A stretch of 64,000 nt of DNA from Azospirillaceae bacterium (GCA_031291675.1 JARLIO010000002.1:1-64000); one strand, 5' to 3'. Numbered from the stretch's first letter, positions 1 to 8,717 are shown. A program made the numbers and translations. The notes: generated by a model not told the origin, from the letters alone.

Positions 1-103
1 AAGGGTTCCGGGTCCGACTAACGAACGGGCTCGAACGCACCAAGAATGAACCGACCTCTGTGCCGACGACGCTCAGCCAAAATACACCAAACCCCCGCCC
101 GTT

Positions 104-1276
104 TCATTCTTCGCGGGTCGGAAGCCCCGGTGGGGGACTAAGAAGAAAGAAGGCGACGCTGACATCCTGCATCACGAAATAGGTTCCGGCCAACAGCGTG
201 ACGATAACGCCTTGGATGATCAGGATGTTGACCTGCACGCCCTGCTTGTTGGTCTTGGCCAGGAATGGCGGAATTTCGCCTTCCTGCGCCGTCCAGAGCA
301 AACCGCGGCTGGGACCGCCGATCCAGGCCATCACGCCGCCGATGCCACCGAAAGCGAGCAGCAGACAGACCAGCGGCGTCGCCCAGCCGATGCCAAAGCG
401 ATCGAAGATCTGCTGAAATGCCTTCATCAGGCCTTCCTGGAGATTGATCTGCTCGTTGGGCAGCACGGTCGCCACCGCGAATGATCCCAGGGTGAACAGC
501 AGAATGATGATGACAGAGGCCATGAGGATCGCCGCGGGGAACTGCTTCTTCGGGTTGGCCATTTCGTTGGCGTGAACCGCGTGCACCTCGACCCCGGCGA
601 ACAGCAGAATCACGCCGGCGAGGAAGGCGATGTCGCCGATATCCGCAATGAACGGGAAATAGCGCGGATGGGCGTGGCCCCCGGCCATCGACATCACGGA
701 TGTCGGGTCTGTGACCGTCGGATGCAACATCGCGATCGGATTGCCCTGATAGATCCAGATGACGGCGAGAACCATGATCACGACGCCCGGAAGCACCGTG
801 CCGACCAGGAAACCCCAGCTCGTCACTTTGGCGATGGCATCGACACCCCGGCTCGATATCCAGGTTGACGCCCAAAAGGCGGCGATGCAGAAGGCCCCGA
901 CATAGGGACCGTTGTTCGCCAACGCCGGCCGGCCGACGACATAGGCGACCGCTGCCGCGGAAAACGCCAGGACGGTCGGGTACCACACCACGTTCTGGAT
1001 CCACTGCAACCAGATCGCGACGAAACCCCATCGGGCACCGAACGCCTCCTTGACCCAGGTGTAGACACCACCGCCTTTTTCGCCGAACGCGCTGCCCAAC
1101 TCGGCAGCAACAAGGGCTGCGGGGACCAGGAAGATGAAAGTGGCGAAGGCGACATAGACGAACAGGGTCAGCTGCTCCTTGGCCATCATCGGCAGACCGC
1201 GCAGGCTGACGACCGCAGCGCCGGTCATCATCACCATGCTGAAGGTGGAAACGACAGCTTTTTTTATCAAGGCCAT
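104..1276 (-). CDS. gadC: Glutamate/GABA antiporter GadC-like, 3'-truncated
   Basis: APC-superfamily inner-membrane permease expected to exchange external glutamate for cytoplasmic GABA. The N-terminal three quarters are recognisable: an early GAAVVSLRGLPMMA helix and the EKGGGVYTWVKEAFG segment typical of GadC-like antiporters, then about ten hydrophobic helices. Start chosen at ATG 1276, five bases after AGGAGG; a GTG directly upstream (1279) is a poorer choice. It lies about 97 nt downstream of the decarboxylase gene on the same strand, so the two form a gadB-gadC acid-resistance unit. Family members run to about 500 residues, but here similarity stops after VAFFLLS near base 138 and the frame ends in unrelated residues at 104. 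The last helices and the C-terminal plug are missing. Whether this is a real truncation or an artefact at a sequence edge cannot be decided here. Confidence 0.85.
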   Translation of the reverse strand: MALIKKAVVSTFSMVMMTGAAVVSLRGLPMMAKEQLTLFVYVAFATFIFLVPAALVAAELGSAFGEKGGGVYTWVKEAFGARWGFVAIWLQWIQNVVWYPTVLAFSAAAVAYVVGRPALANNGPYVGAFCIAAFWASTWISSRGVDAIAKVTSWGFLVGTVLPGVVIMVLAVIWIYQGNPIAMLHPTVTDPTSVMSMAGGHAHPRYFPFIADIGDIAFLAGVILLFAGVEVHAVHANEMANPKKQFPAAILMASVIIILLFTLGSFAVATVLPNEQINLQEGLMKAFQQIFDRFGIGWATPLVCLLLAFGGIGGVMAWIGGPSRGLLWTAQEGEIPPFLAKTNKQGVQVNILIIQGVIVTLLAGTYFVMQDVSVAFFLLSPPPGLPTREE

Positions 1277-1337
1277 CACGGCCTCCTCTCTGTTTGCGCA
1301 GCACCGGCGGGGCGATGATGGGGCCCGCGTGCAAACC

Positions 1338-1368
1338 GGCCCCCCCCCGGCATCGGCCGGGGGGGGCC
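1338..1368 (-). terminator. GC-only hairpin between gadB and gadC
   Basis: An inverted repeat of GG, nine C, GG (1338-1350) and CC, eight G, CC (1357-1368) with a six-base loop sits between the two genes. There is no T-run, so it may act as an attenuator or mRNA-stability stem rather than a full terminator. The unequal C and G runs (9 and 8) also make it a site prone to sequencing or slippage error. Confidence 0.5.
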
Positions 1369-1373
1369 TGCCA

Positions 1374-2864
1374 TCAGGCGAGCCGTGTCGCTTTCAGGGC
1401 GGCGTCGGCTGCGGGACTGGCCGGCTTCGCGGCGGGGTGGCGGGGCAGCTGTTTGGCGGCGGCGCCATCATGCGTGAAACCGGCTCCCTCGGCCGCGGTC
1501 TGCGGCGACGCGGGTTTGTGCTTCAGCAGGAATTCGATGCCACGCTTCATGTCCTGCAGCAGCATGTCGCCCATATCGCGGCTGAATCCATGGCGCACCA
1601 GGACGCGCATCACGACGACATCCTGAATGTTCGGCGGCATGGTGTAGGCCGCCACCTGCCAGCCGCGGACGCGCAGCCGGTCCGACAGGTCGAACAGCGA
1701 ATAGCCGGGGTTGGCGCCGTCCTTGATCACGAAAGAAATCGCCGGCAGTCCCTTGAGGCTGTCGCCATTGAAAAACAGCTCGAACGGCCCGAGCTCGCAC
1801 ACCCGGCCACCGATGTACTGCGCCGTATCATAGCCGTTCTGTTGAATCCGCTTGTAGCCGTCGTGACCGAGCCGCAGGAACAGGTAATACTGCGCGATGA
1901 TCTGTCCGGCCGGCCGGGAGAAGTTCAGCGCAAAGGTCGGCATGTTGCCGCCGAGATAGTTGACGTTGAAGATCAATTCGTCGGGCAACTCCGCCTTGTC
2001 GCGCCAGACCACCCAACCCACGCCCAGCGGGGCGAGGCCGTATTTATGGCCGGAAGCGTTGATCGATTTGACGCGGGGAATGCGAAAATCCCACTTGAGC
2101 CCGGGTGCGATAAAGGGCGCAATGAAACCGCCCGAGGCGGCATCGACGTGGATCGGGATGTCGAGACCCGTGTCAACCTGCAGCTTGTCGAGCGCGGCCG
2201 CGATTTCGGCGACCGGCTCATATTGACAGGTGAAGGTGACGCCGAATGTCGGCATGACGCCGATGGTATTTTCATCGACGCGCTTCAGCACTTCTTCCGC
2301 GGTCATGCCGAGCCGGCCCTTCTCGAGCGGGATCTCGCGCAGCTCGACGTCGAAATAGCGGGCAAACTTGTGCCAGCAGACCTGCACGGGACCGGTGACA
2401 AGGTTGGGCTTGTCCGTCGGCTTCCCGGCCGCTTCCATGCGCAGCCGCCATTTCCACTTCAGCGCCAGGCCGCCCAGCATGCAGGCTTCGCTCGACCCGG
2501 TGGTCGAACAGCCGATCGTGTTGGCTGCGGCCGGCGAGTTCCACAGATCGGCCAGGATGTTGACGCAGCGATTCTCGATCTCGGCCGTCGCCGGATATTC
2601 ATCCTTGTCGATCATGTTCTTGTCGAGCGACAAATCCATCAGGTCGTGGACTTCGGTATCAAGCCAGGTCTGGCAGAAGGTCGACAAATTCTGGCGCGCG
2701 TTGCCATCCAGGAACAGTTCGTCGCGAACCAATGCGTGGGCAACATCCGCTCGCAGCTCGTTTTGACCCAGCCTGTATTTCGGCACGGAGATGTCCGCCG
2801 CCCGGCTGCCGTAGATATCGGCTTCAAGCGCGCCCCTGATACTGTGGCGGTCATGTACTGCCAT
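1374..2864 (-). CDS. gadB: Glutamate decarboxylase (PLP-dependent)
   Basis: Converts L-glutamate to GABA and CO2, consuming a cytoplasmic proton. The 496-residue length fits bacterial GadA/GadB. Visible features include [13 protein letters not shown] (about residues 120-132), the HVDAASGGF motif with the cofactor-binding aspartate (about 239-247), and the PLP Schiff-base lysine in [11 protein letters not shown] (Lys274). Start taken as ATG 2864 (MAVHDRHS), which aligns with family N-termini; the frame stays open to 2912. It is followed on the same strand by the GadC-like antiporter, the classic pair for glutamate-dependent acid resistance. The motifs make the function firm; physiological use for acid resistance is inferred from pairing. 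Confidence 0.95.
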   Translation of the reverse strand: MAVHDRHSIRGALEADIYGSRAADISVPKYRLGQNELRADVAHALVRDELFLDGNARQNLSTFCQTWLDTEVHDLMDLSLDKNMIDKDEYPATAEIENRCVNILADLWNSPAAANTIGCSTTGSSEACMLGGLALKWKWRLRMEAAGKPTDKPNLVTGPVQVCWHKFARYFDVELREIPLEKGRLGMTAEEVLKRVDENTIGVMPTFGVTFTCQYEPVAEIAAALDKLQVDTGLDIPIHVDAASGGFIAPFIAPGLKWDFRIPRVKSINASGHKYGLAPLGVGWVVWRDKAELPDELIFNVNYLGGNMPTFALNFSRPAGQIIAQYYLFLRLGHDGYKRIQQNGYDTAQYIGGRVCELGPFELFFNGDSLKGLPAISFVIKDGANPGYSLFDLSDRLRVRGWQVAAYTMPPNIQDVVVMRVLVRHGFSRDMGDMLLQDMKRGIEFLLKHKPASPQTAAEGAGFTHDGAAAKQLPRHPAAKPASPAADAALKATRLA

Positions 2865-3206
2865 CAATCCAACCCTTCCCGTGCGATTTCCGATCAATGC
2901 CGGTTCGTCCACCGTGCAACGTCCGATCGGTTCGAAAAAGCTCTACAGCGCGTCGCGAGCGGTCGGCAGACTCGGAAATTACCTAAAGCGGGGGTCTATC
3001 GCACTTGTTCACGAGCTCACGGCCGGTGCCTGTGACAACCCGGACTGACGCCCCCCCCTTGTCGCCACGCGACCGGTACGCTGCGTCGCCGACCCGGTCC
3101 GCCGGAACGCCGCCGCTCTCAACTTGCTGTCGCCGAGGGCGCGGACCGCGCGGCCGCAAAGCGCGCGCCACCGTGGTTCCAGGGTATCGAGCGGATCGAC
3201 GAAACG
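2865..3206. other. Upstream region of gadB, no gene seen
   Basis: No convincing reading frame with a ribosome-binding site is visible. The stretch must hold the gadB promoter, but I see no clear -35/-10 pair. Confidence 0.3.
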
Positions 3207-3362
3207 ATGGCGGACAGACTGAAAGCGCAATCGGAGGCGATTGCCGCCAACCTGGCGCTCAAAAATCGGAGAAAATTTGTGGTTATTGCGTCAATCCTCA
3301 CGCCGGCAAGGGTCGTGTTCGCCCGCATATACTTCGAAAGTCGCAACCGCCACTTCACCTGA
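3207..3362 (+). CDS. Possible 51-residue small protein
   Basis: A short frame starting at ATG 3207 reads MADRLKAQSEAIAANLALK and ends soon after a hydrophobic-basic stretch (VVIASILTPARVVFARIYF). Codon use looks more coding-like than the other frames here, and a lysine-arginine patch (KNRRK) separates an amphipathic helix from the hydrophobic part. No strong Shine-Dalgarno sequence precedes it and I recognise no family. It could be the remnant of a longer gene, because the frame stays open upstream. Confidence 0.22.
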   Translation: MADRLKAQSEAIAANLALKNRRKFVVIASILTPARVVFARIYFESRNRHFT

Positions 3363-3593
3363 TGTTCACGAAGAAGTGATCATGCCGGCCGGTTGCCGTG
3401 ATGATATCTCCCCTTGCTGCCTGTTGGCCGCGACACCAGATCATGGCGCGTCCCACGGGATCCTGAAAGATGCTCGACCAGAGCCGCGGGGCAGCACGGT
3501 TCGGGACCCAGATCCCCGTCCCGGCGGGCGGTCCCGTCGTGGCATCACGACAGTTCGGCGATCTCTGCACCCCTCACAGACGAAGGCCTGCTT

Positions 3594-4199
3594 ATGAGAA
3601 GATCACTCCTCGGCATCGCGGCAGCGGGGTTGCTGCTGCTGGGCGGCACCGCCGTCGCGCAAACCAGCCAACCGGTTCGCGTCCGCGCCACAATCGATAC
3701 CGTTTCTGGCGAGACCCTCAACCTGACCAGCCGGACCGGCGAGAAGCTCACCGTGGCCTTGGCGCCCAACGCGCAGGTCAGCGGCCTCGTCGTCACCGAC
3801 ATCACCATGATCAAACCCGGTAGCTTCATCGGCACCGCCGCCGTCCCGGCGCCCAATGGCCAGCTACGGGCCCTTGAGGTTCATGTGTTCCCCGAAAGCA
3901 TGCGCGGCCTGGGCGAGGGCCACCGCCCCTGGGATTCGGGCAAGGACAGTTCGATGACCAACGGCACCGTCGGCACTGTCACCGGAACGACCGAACGCAC
4001 CCTGCAAGTGAGCTACAAGGGCGGTGAAAAAACCGTCATTGTGCCCGCCGACGTCCCGATTGTGACTTTTGACGAGGGCGACCACACCCTGTTGCAGCCC
4101 GGCGCCCACATCATCGTGTTCACCACCAAGGGCGCCGACGGCACTTTGAGCGCCGACCGCGTCGTCGTGGGCCGCAACGGCATCACGCCACCGATGTGA
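3594..4199 (+). CDS. Secreted DUF5666-like protein
   Basis: A 201-residue exported protein. Residues 1-22 form a signal peptide (basic MRR, hydrophobic core, AVA-Q cleavage site). The mature part shows two beta-rich repeats of the pattern 'xxVRATIDTVSGETLNL..G.K' and 'GTVTGTTERTLQVSYKGGE', resembling the small OB-like domain of DUF5666 proteins; no enzymatic motif is visible. Start set at ATG 3594 because the signal peptide begins there, although the frame is open further upstream. It is followed immediately by a strong terminator, so it is probably a single-gene unit. Role unknown. Confidence 0.6.
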   Translation: MRRSLLGIAAAGLLLLGGTAVAQTSQPVRVRATIDTVSGETLNLTSRTGEKLTVALAPNAQVSGLVVTDITMIKPGSFIGTAAVPAPNGQLRALEVHVFPESMRGLGEGHRPWDSGKDSSMTNGTVGTVTGTTERTLQVSYKGGEKTVIVPADVPIVTFDEGDHTLLQPGAHIIVFTTKGADGTLSADRVVVGRNGITPPM

Positions 4200-4206
4200 T
4201 CGATGA

Positions 4207-4260
4207 CGAGAACCGTTTGCGATCCGGCTGGATCGCAAACGGTTCTCGATCTTTCTTTTG
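4207..4260 (+). terminator. Rho-independent terminator
   Basis: A perfect 19-bp stem (4207-4225 with 4230-4248) with the four-base loop GGCT is followed by a T-rich tail (ATCTTTCTTTT). It ends the transcript of the secreted protein gene and separates it from the downstream cytochrome gene. Confidence 0.9.
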
Positions 4261-4361
4261 GCACACCGTCTCCGCGCGAACGCAAGGCACCGGGCCGGAA
4301 AGATGCTCAAAGGAAACAACCTCGCGCTCACGAGGGGAACACCTGCCATGGGGAGCATACC

Positions 4362-5012
4362 ATGACCCTGTCCGGACCCGCCGGCCCCGTTGTCCCGGTC
4401 CGTACCACCGAGCACGTCCATCCCCTGGTCGTCCGGGTGACCCACGCACTGAACGCGGTGGCCATCGTCCTGATGGCCACCAGCGGCTGGCGCATCTATG
4501 ATGCGTCACCGCTGTTCGCTCTCCGCTTTCCCGCCGAGGCCACGTTGGGCGGCTGGCTTGGTGGCGCGATCGCCTGGCATCTGGGCGCAATGTGGCTGCT
4601 GGTCGTCAATGCGACGGTCTATATCGGCTATGGCCTGATCAGCGGCCATTTCCGGCGCCGGTTCCTGCCGGTGTCACCGGGCGCCGTGCTGCGGGATCTG
4701 GCGCTGGCCCTGACATTGCGCCTGCCGCACCGTCCCGGGCATTACAATGCGGTACAGCGTCTGCTCTATTGGTTCGTGCTGCTCTGTGGCGTCGCTGCCG
4801 TGGCCTCCGGCCTGGCGATCTGGAAGCCGGTTCAGCTTCAGGATCTGGCGGCGCTGCTGGGCGGCTATGAGACCGCGCGCCGGGTGCATTTCTTCGCAAT
4901 GACCGGGATCGTGTCTTTTCTCCTGATCCATCTGACCCTGGTTGCGGTTGTCCCGCGCACCGTGCCGGCCATGATCACCGGCCGCGCCCGGCTTCCACGA
5001 GGTGACGCATGA
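4362..5012 (+). CDS. Cytochrome b561-type membrane subunit
   Basis: A 216-residue integral membrane protein with about four helices and histidines placed as haem b ligands (RVTHALNA in helix 1, AWHLGAMW in helix 2, RVHFFAMTG and LIHLTLV in the C-terminal pair). This matches the cytochrome b/b6 or formate-dehydrogenase-gamma-like fold that passes electrons between quinol and a periplasmic partner. Start at ATG 4362 is preceded by GGGGAG at seven bases. The stop overlaps the next gene's start (ATGA at 5009), so it is translationally coupled to the molybdopterin oxidoreductase; I infer they form one redox complex, comparable to MsrQ-MsrP but with a b561-type anchor. Confidence 0.85.
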   Translation: MTLSGPAGPVVPVRTTEHVHPLVVRVTHALNAVAIVLMATSGWRIYDASPLFALRFPAEATLGGWLGGAIAWHLGAMWLLVVNATVYIGYGLISGHFRRRFLPVSPGAVLRDLALALTLRLPHRPGHYNAVQRLLYWFVLLCGVAAVASGLAIWKPVQLQDLAALLGGYETARRVHFFAMTGIVSFLLIHLTLVAVVPRTVPAMITGRARLPRGDA

Positions 5013-5740
5013 ACGAACCCCACCGCCCCGCACTGGCGCGCCTGGAACGACGGCTGTTCCTGCGCTCCAGCCTGTCGCTCGGCGCCCTGACGCTGTTGAG
5101 TGGCTGTGATCTCACCGATGGCGATGCTGTTGACCGGGTCCTTTGGGCTCTGTCGCGCTGGAACGACCGGGTTCAGGCCGCGCTGTTCAACCCCGACCGC
5201 CTGGCCCCGACCTATCCGGCGGCGGCGATCACCGACCCGTTTCCCTTCAACGCCTTTTATGATGAATCCGATGTCCCGCTGGTCGAGGAGGCGAGCTACA
5301 AGCTGGAATTGTCGGGCCTGATCGCCGACAAGGCGCCCTGGACCGTTGCCCAGCTTCGCACCCTGCCCCAGGAAAGCCAGATCACCCGGCATATCTGCGT
5401 CGAGGGCTGGAGCGCGATCGGACAATGGCGCGGGGTTCGCTTCCGCACCTTCCTGGAGCGAATCGGCGCCGATCTTCGGGCCCGCTATGTCGGCTTCCGC
5501 TGTGCCGACCGCTATTATTCGAGCATCGACATGGCCACGGCGCTGCATCCGCAGACCATGCTCGCGCTCGATTTCCGCGATGCCCCCCTGCCCCCGAAAT
5601 ATGGCTACCCGATGAAGCTGCGCGTCCCGACCAAACTCGGCTTCAAGAACCCCAAGCATATCGCTGCAATTTTCGTCACCAACGACTATCCGGGCGGCTA
5701 TTGGGAGGATCAGGGTTACAACTGGTTCAGCGGGTCCTGA
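5009..5740 (+). CDS. Molybdopterin oxidoreductase, sulfite-oxidase fold
   Basis: A 243-residue periplasmic enzyme of the SuoX/MsrP type. The Mo-coordinating cysteine is in ITRHICVEGWSAIGQW (Cys130). The N-terminus carries RRLFLRSS (residues 14-21), a twin-arginine signal, followed by LLSGC (Cys33), which looks like a lipobox, so the protein may be exported by Tat and lipid-anchored. The conserved GYPMKLRVPTKLGFKNPK and YPGGYWEDQGYNWF segments near the C-terminus match the family. It overlaps the cytochrome b gene by four bases. The substrate is not evident: methionine sulfoxide, sulfite or another oxyanion are possible. Confidence 0.85.
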   Translation: MNEPHRPALARLERRLFLRSSLSLGALTLLSGCDLTDGDAVDRVLWALSRWNDRVQAALFNPDRLAPTYPAAAITDPFPFNAFYDESDVPLVEEASYKLELSGLIADKAPWTVAQLRTLPQESQITRHICVEGWSAIGQWRGVRFRTFLERIGADLRARYVGFRCADRYYSSIDMATALHPQTMLALDFRDAPLPPKYGYPMKLRVPTKLGFKNPKHIAAIFVTNDYPGGYWEDQGYNWFSGS

Positions 5741-5924
5741 TACCAAGGCGGCGTCCGCGGCGGGCCCCGAGCAGGACGGTCGCGATGCCCGCAGCGGCCA
5801 CAGGCGCCAAACGATCACCGGCCCTCACCAACCGTTGCATGGAACACCGGCATTTTGGTGTAGAGTAGCGATCCCCTCGTCCAATGACGTCAGGATCGTT
5901 GGCGTCCTGCCCGACAGGTTCTTC

Positions 5925-6518
5925 ATGTTGACTGAATCACTTGCCGCCGCCACCGCGGTACTTTTGCTGAGCACCGCGGTGGCGTTCGGCCAACCGGCGA
6001 CCCCGGACCCGCACCCGGCGACGGTCGTCCCGGCGACACCGGCCCTCGTAACACCGGTGGAAGCGCCGTCTCGCCGGCGGCAGCTCGACCCGATCGAGGC
6101 CCACAAACGGCGCTGCGCCGACCAGTTGATCGTTCAGTCCCGGCGCCTCGCCAATCTTGAGCTTGCCCTCGAACCAACCCCTGCCGTGCGCCCCTTGTGG
6201 CAGGCCTGGCATGATGCCGTGATGGCCAGTGCCGAGGCGCTGCGCAACAATTGCCTCGGCGACGCGCCACGGCCGGAGGGGCGGGCGCCGACGGCGCTGG
6301 AACGCCAGGAAACGCTCGAATCCCAGCTCGCCGAAAAGCTGAAACTGCTGCAGAATCAACGCCCGGCGCTCGAAGCCCTCTACGCCGCGCTCAACCCGCC
6401 CCAACGCCGGATCTTCGATGCCGGGCCGTTCGACCGCCATCATGCCCCGGGACACGACACGCATCGCCGCCCCCCCGTTCACGGCGCCGAACCGCGCCAG
6501 AGCCGTCCGGTCCAATAG
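5925..6518 (+). CDS. Periplasmic Spy/LTxxQ-like protein
   Basis: A 197-residue exported protein. A signal peptide covers residues 1-21 (LAAATAVLLLSTAVAFGQ). After a proline- and alanine-rich linker the body is helical, with a long amphipathic segment and the LYAALNPPQRRIFD motif typical of LTxxQ (Spy/CpxP-like) envelope-stress chaperones. The C-terminus is rich in His, Pro and Arg, and could bind metal. Start chosen at ATG 5925, where the signal peptide begins. Located just before the copper-type operon, which fits an envelope-stress role, though that link is inferred. Confidence 0.6.
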   Translation: MLTESLAAATAVLLLSTAVAFGQPATPDPHPATVVPATPALVTPVEAPSRRRQLDPIEAHKRRCADQLIVQSRRLANLELALEPTPAVRPLWQAWHDAVMASAEALRNNCLGDAPRPEGRAPTALERQETLESQLAEKLKLLQNQRPALEALYAALNPPQRRIFDAGPFDRHHAPGHDTHRRPPVHGAEPRQSRPVQ

Positions 6519-6591
6519 CGCGCATAACGCGCCGCTGACCGTGTTGCCCTGTCCGCCCCGCTTCTGTGATCGTCCTGGCCGGGGCCCGGCA

Positions 6592-6757
6592 CAGCCGTTG
6601 TCATTTTGGCCGTCGGCCCGCGGGCTACCGCCCGCACCCGCTCGGGGTGAACCCCGAATACCCCTCTATTTTGACAAAAACAAAGGGGTCTGGGGCATGG
6701 CCCCCGTTGGGTTTGGCCGAAAGCCCAACGCGTCGTCGCCAAAATGAGAACCGCTGG
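6592..6757 (+). mobile_element. MITE-like element, copy A
   Basis: A 166-bp non-coding element with imperfect terminal inverted repeats of about 18 bp (left AGCCGTTGTCATTTTGGC; right end, reversed, AGCGGTTCTCATTTTGGC). It is flanked on both sides by the 8-bp direct repeat gcccggca (6584-6591 and 6758-6765), as expected for a target-site duplication. A near-identical inverted copy lies at 46377-46539. Internally it can fold: ACCCCT pairs with AGGGGT around a loop containing TTTTGACAAAAAC, and GTTGGG pairs with CCCAAC. It encodes no protein, so mobility would depend on a transposase elsewhere. Confidence 0.75.
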
Positions 6758-6835
6758 GCCCGGCATATGGGGTTGGCGGCAAGGCTTTTGTCCTGCTAGG
6801 ATAGCCTCTCCCCGACAAGGATAAAGGCGGTCGTT

Positions 6836-7294
6836 GTGGCGGGTCGACGGCTATCAGCAGAAAGACGGATAAGGCCAGGACTTCTCGGTTTTGGCGTTAT
6901 CGCTGATTTGCGTCGCAATAACCGGTTGCACCACGGCGTCTTGTTCTGTTTGCTGGCGCTGCTGATCCAGGCAATCGTCGCCCAGTTGCCGATGCCACCA
7001 GCGGGCCTCGACATGCCTGGCATGGGGCTTCATGTCCTGTGCACCATGGCCGCAGGCGATACCACCCCCCAGCCCCAGGATACGAGGCCCTCCAAGGCGC
7101 CGCTGCCGCACGCCCCGGATTGTCCGGTCTGCCAGGCCCTGACCCTGATGGCCAGCGTGATCCTGCCGTCACCGCCGGTCTGGGTTCCGCACCAGCCCGT
7201 CCATCCGGGTCCGATCCTCGTTGCCGCGGTCCGGCACCGGGTCCACGCGCCGGCGACCGCGCACCAGCCGCGCGCCCCGCCCGTCACGGTCTAG
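6836..7294 (+). CDS. DUF2946 family protein (copper-associated)
   Basis: A 152-residue protein with one hydrophobic helix near residues 35-50 (VLFCLLALLIQAIVAQL), a methionine-rich patch (MPPAGLDMPGMGLHV), and the HAPDCPVCQALTL motif, the cysteine pair characteristic of DUF2946. Such proteins occur beside copper-handling genes and may bind Cu(I). Start taken as GTG 6836, with AAAGG about eight bases upstream. It is the first gene of an apparent operon with an outer-membrane barrel, copC and copD, which supports a copper role. The exact function of the family is not known. Confidence 0.7.
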   Translation: MAGRRLSAERRIRPGLLGFGVIADLRRNNRLHHGVLFCLLALLIQAIVAQLPMPPAGLDMPGMGLHVLCTMAAGDTTPQPQDTRPSKAPLPHAPDCPVCQALTLMASVILPSPPVWVPHQPVHPGPILVAAVRHRVHAPATAHQPRAPPVTV

Positions 7295-7361
7295 GTTTCA
7301 TGTCGCCGCGACCGCCATCCGGCGGTCCCTGATCTGACTTCAGACCGAAGGACATCACCTC

Positions 7362-8288
7362 ATGACCCGCCGCACTCTGCGCGGGGCGGTTGCCTTGGCT
7401 TGCCTCGGCCTGGCTCCCGCCACGATGGCGCAAGCACACGGCATCGCCGGTGACCGCGTTTTCCCCGCAACCTTGACGATCGACGATCCGGCGGTCGGCG
7501 ATGAGCTCTCGCTACCGACCTTTTCTTACAAGCCCCAGGGTCAAAGCCGCGAATACGACTACGGCATCGAATGGGACAAGACGATCACCAAGGACCTCGG
7601 CTTGTCCTTCAACGAGAGCTATACCAACATTCGCCAATCGCGCGATCTTGGCGGCAACGCCTCGGGTTGGGGCGATCCGGTCGTCACCCTGAAATACCAA
7701 TTCTTCGAGAACGACGCCCACGAGATCCTGGCATCAATCGGCGTTCAAAAGGAATTCGGCGGTGTCGGGGCCGTCGACCATGGCTTGGCGGATGCCACCG
7801 GTTGGACCCAGCCGACGCTCTATGTCGGCAAGGGCCTGGGGGACCTGCCCGCCGAGCTCGGCCTGTTGCGGCCGATCGCGTTCACCGGCGAGCTCGGCTA
7901 TCAATGGGCCGACCAGCCGCATCAGCTTGCCGATGATGGCACCTATTCACCGAATCCCGACCTCTGGAATTTCGGCTTTTCGATCCAGTATAACCTCCAA
8001 TACCTGCGTGCTCAGGTAAAGGATTACGGTTTACCGGATTTTATCAATAACACCATTCCCCTGGTCGAGTTCTCTTACGCGACGCCGGCGTCGCCATCGC
8101 ATGATGGATCGACGACGACCGGAACCATTGCCCCGGGCCTGCTTTATGAAGGTAACACGTTCCAGCTCGGCATGGAGGCTTTGCTGCCGGTCAATCACGC
8201 GTCGGGAAATCATGCCGGGATGATCGCCCAGGTCCATTTCTACCTGGACGATATATTCCCGACAAGCTTGGGCAAGCCGCTGTTCTGA
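7362..8288 (+). CDS. Outer-membrane beta-barrel protein in copper operon
   Basis: A 308-residue exported protein with a signal peptide (residues 1-25, cleavage near AQAHG) and alternating beta strands throughout (DLGLSFNESYTNIRQS, DPVVTLKYQFFEN, NFGFSIQYNLQYLRAQ). It ends in phenylalanine (KPLF), the usual last residue of a barrel recognised by the BAM complex. It resembles the 'transporter/phenol MetA-pathway-like' barrels in general pattern, but I do not recognise a defined family. Between DUF2946 (68 nt gap) and copC (54 nt gap) on the same strand, so a role in passing copper or a copper complex across the outer membrane is a reasonable inference. Confidence 0.7.
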   Translation: MTRRTLRGAVALACLGLAPATMAQAHGIAGDRVFPATLTIDDPAVGDELSLPTFSYKPQGQSREYDYGIEWDKTITKDLGLSFNESYTNIRQSRDLGGNASGWGDPVVTLKYQFFENDAHEILASIGVQKEFGGVGAVDHGLADATGWTQPTLYVGKGLGDLPAELGLLRPIAFTGELGYQWADQPHQLADDGTYSPNPDLWNFGFSIQYNLQYLRAQVKDYGLPDFINNTIPLVEFSYATPASPSHDGSTTTGTIAPGLLYEGNTFQLGMEALLPVNHASGNHAGMIAQVHFYLDDIFPTSLGKPLF

Positions 8289-8342
8289 GCCGAGGCATCA
8301 ACACATCCCCCTGAACCCCGAGAAAGCTTTGGAGCCCTCAAA

Positions 8343-8699
8343 ATGCGCATCCTGACGATCAGCCTTCTGCTCACCCTGGCTTCGGTCGGTCCGGCCCTGG
8401 CCCATGCCCATCTCAAGAACGCCGACCCGGCCGTCGGCAGCACGGTCAAGGCGGCACCAACCGCGGTGACGATCGAGTTTTCCGAGGCGGTCGAACCGAA
8501 ATTCTCGACGATCGCCGTGGCTGATGGCACGGGCCATCGCGTTGACAAGGATGATGTCCATGTCCCCGGCGGCGACGCCCACCACCTCAGTGTCGACCTG
8601 CCCGGCCTGGGCGCCGGAACCTACACCGTGACCTGGAAGGCGACGGCGGTCGATACCCATAAGACCAACGGCACCTTCACCTTCACCGTTGCCCCCTGA
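8343..8699 (+). CDS. copC: Periplasmic copper-binding protein CopC
   Basis: A 118-residue periplasmic protein with signal peptide (1-20) and mature N-terminus HAHLKNADPAVGSTV; the exposed first histidine plus a later one in AVDTHKTNGTF form the Cu(II) site typical of CopC. The beta-sandwich pattern IEFSEAVEPKFSTIAV and TYTVTWKAT is complete. It directly precedes the copD-like membrane protein, and the two are commonly coupled in copper uptake or tolerance. Confidence 0.93.
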   Translation: MRILTISLLLTLASVGPALAHAHLKNADPAVGSTVKAAPTAVTIEFSEAVEPKFSTIAVADGTGHRVDKDDVHVPGGDAHHLSVDLPGLGAGTYTVTWKATAVDTHKTNGTFTFTVAP

Positions 8700-8717
8700 T
8701 CACCACCCAAGCTTGTG

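Noticed and set aside
1179-3035. Long plus-strand open frame opposite gadB
   Set aside because: Antisense shadow of a high-GC gene; no start signal, arginine-rich composition, and gadB on the other strand is certain.
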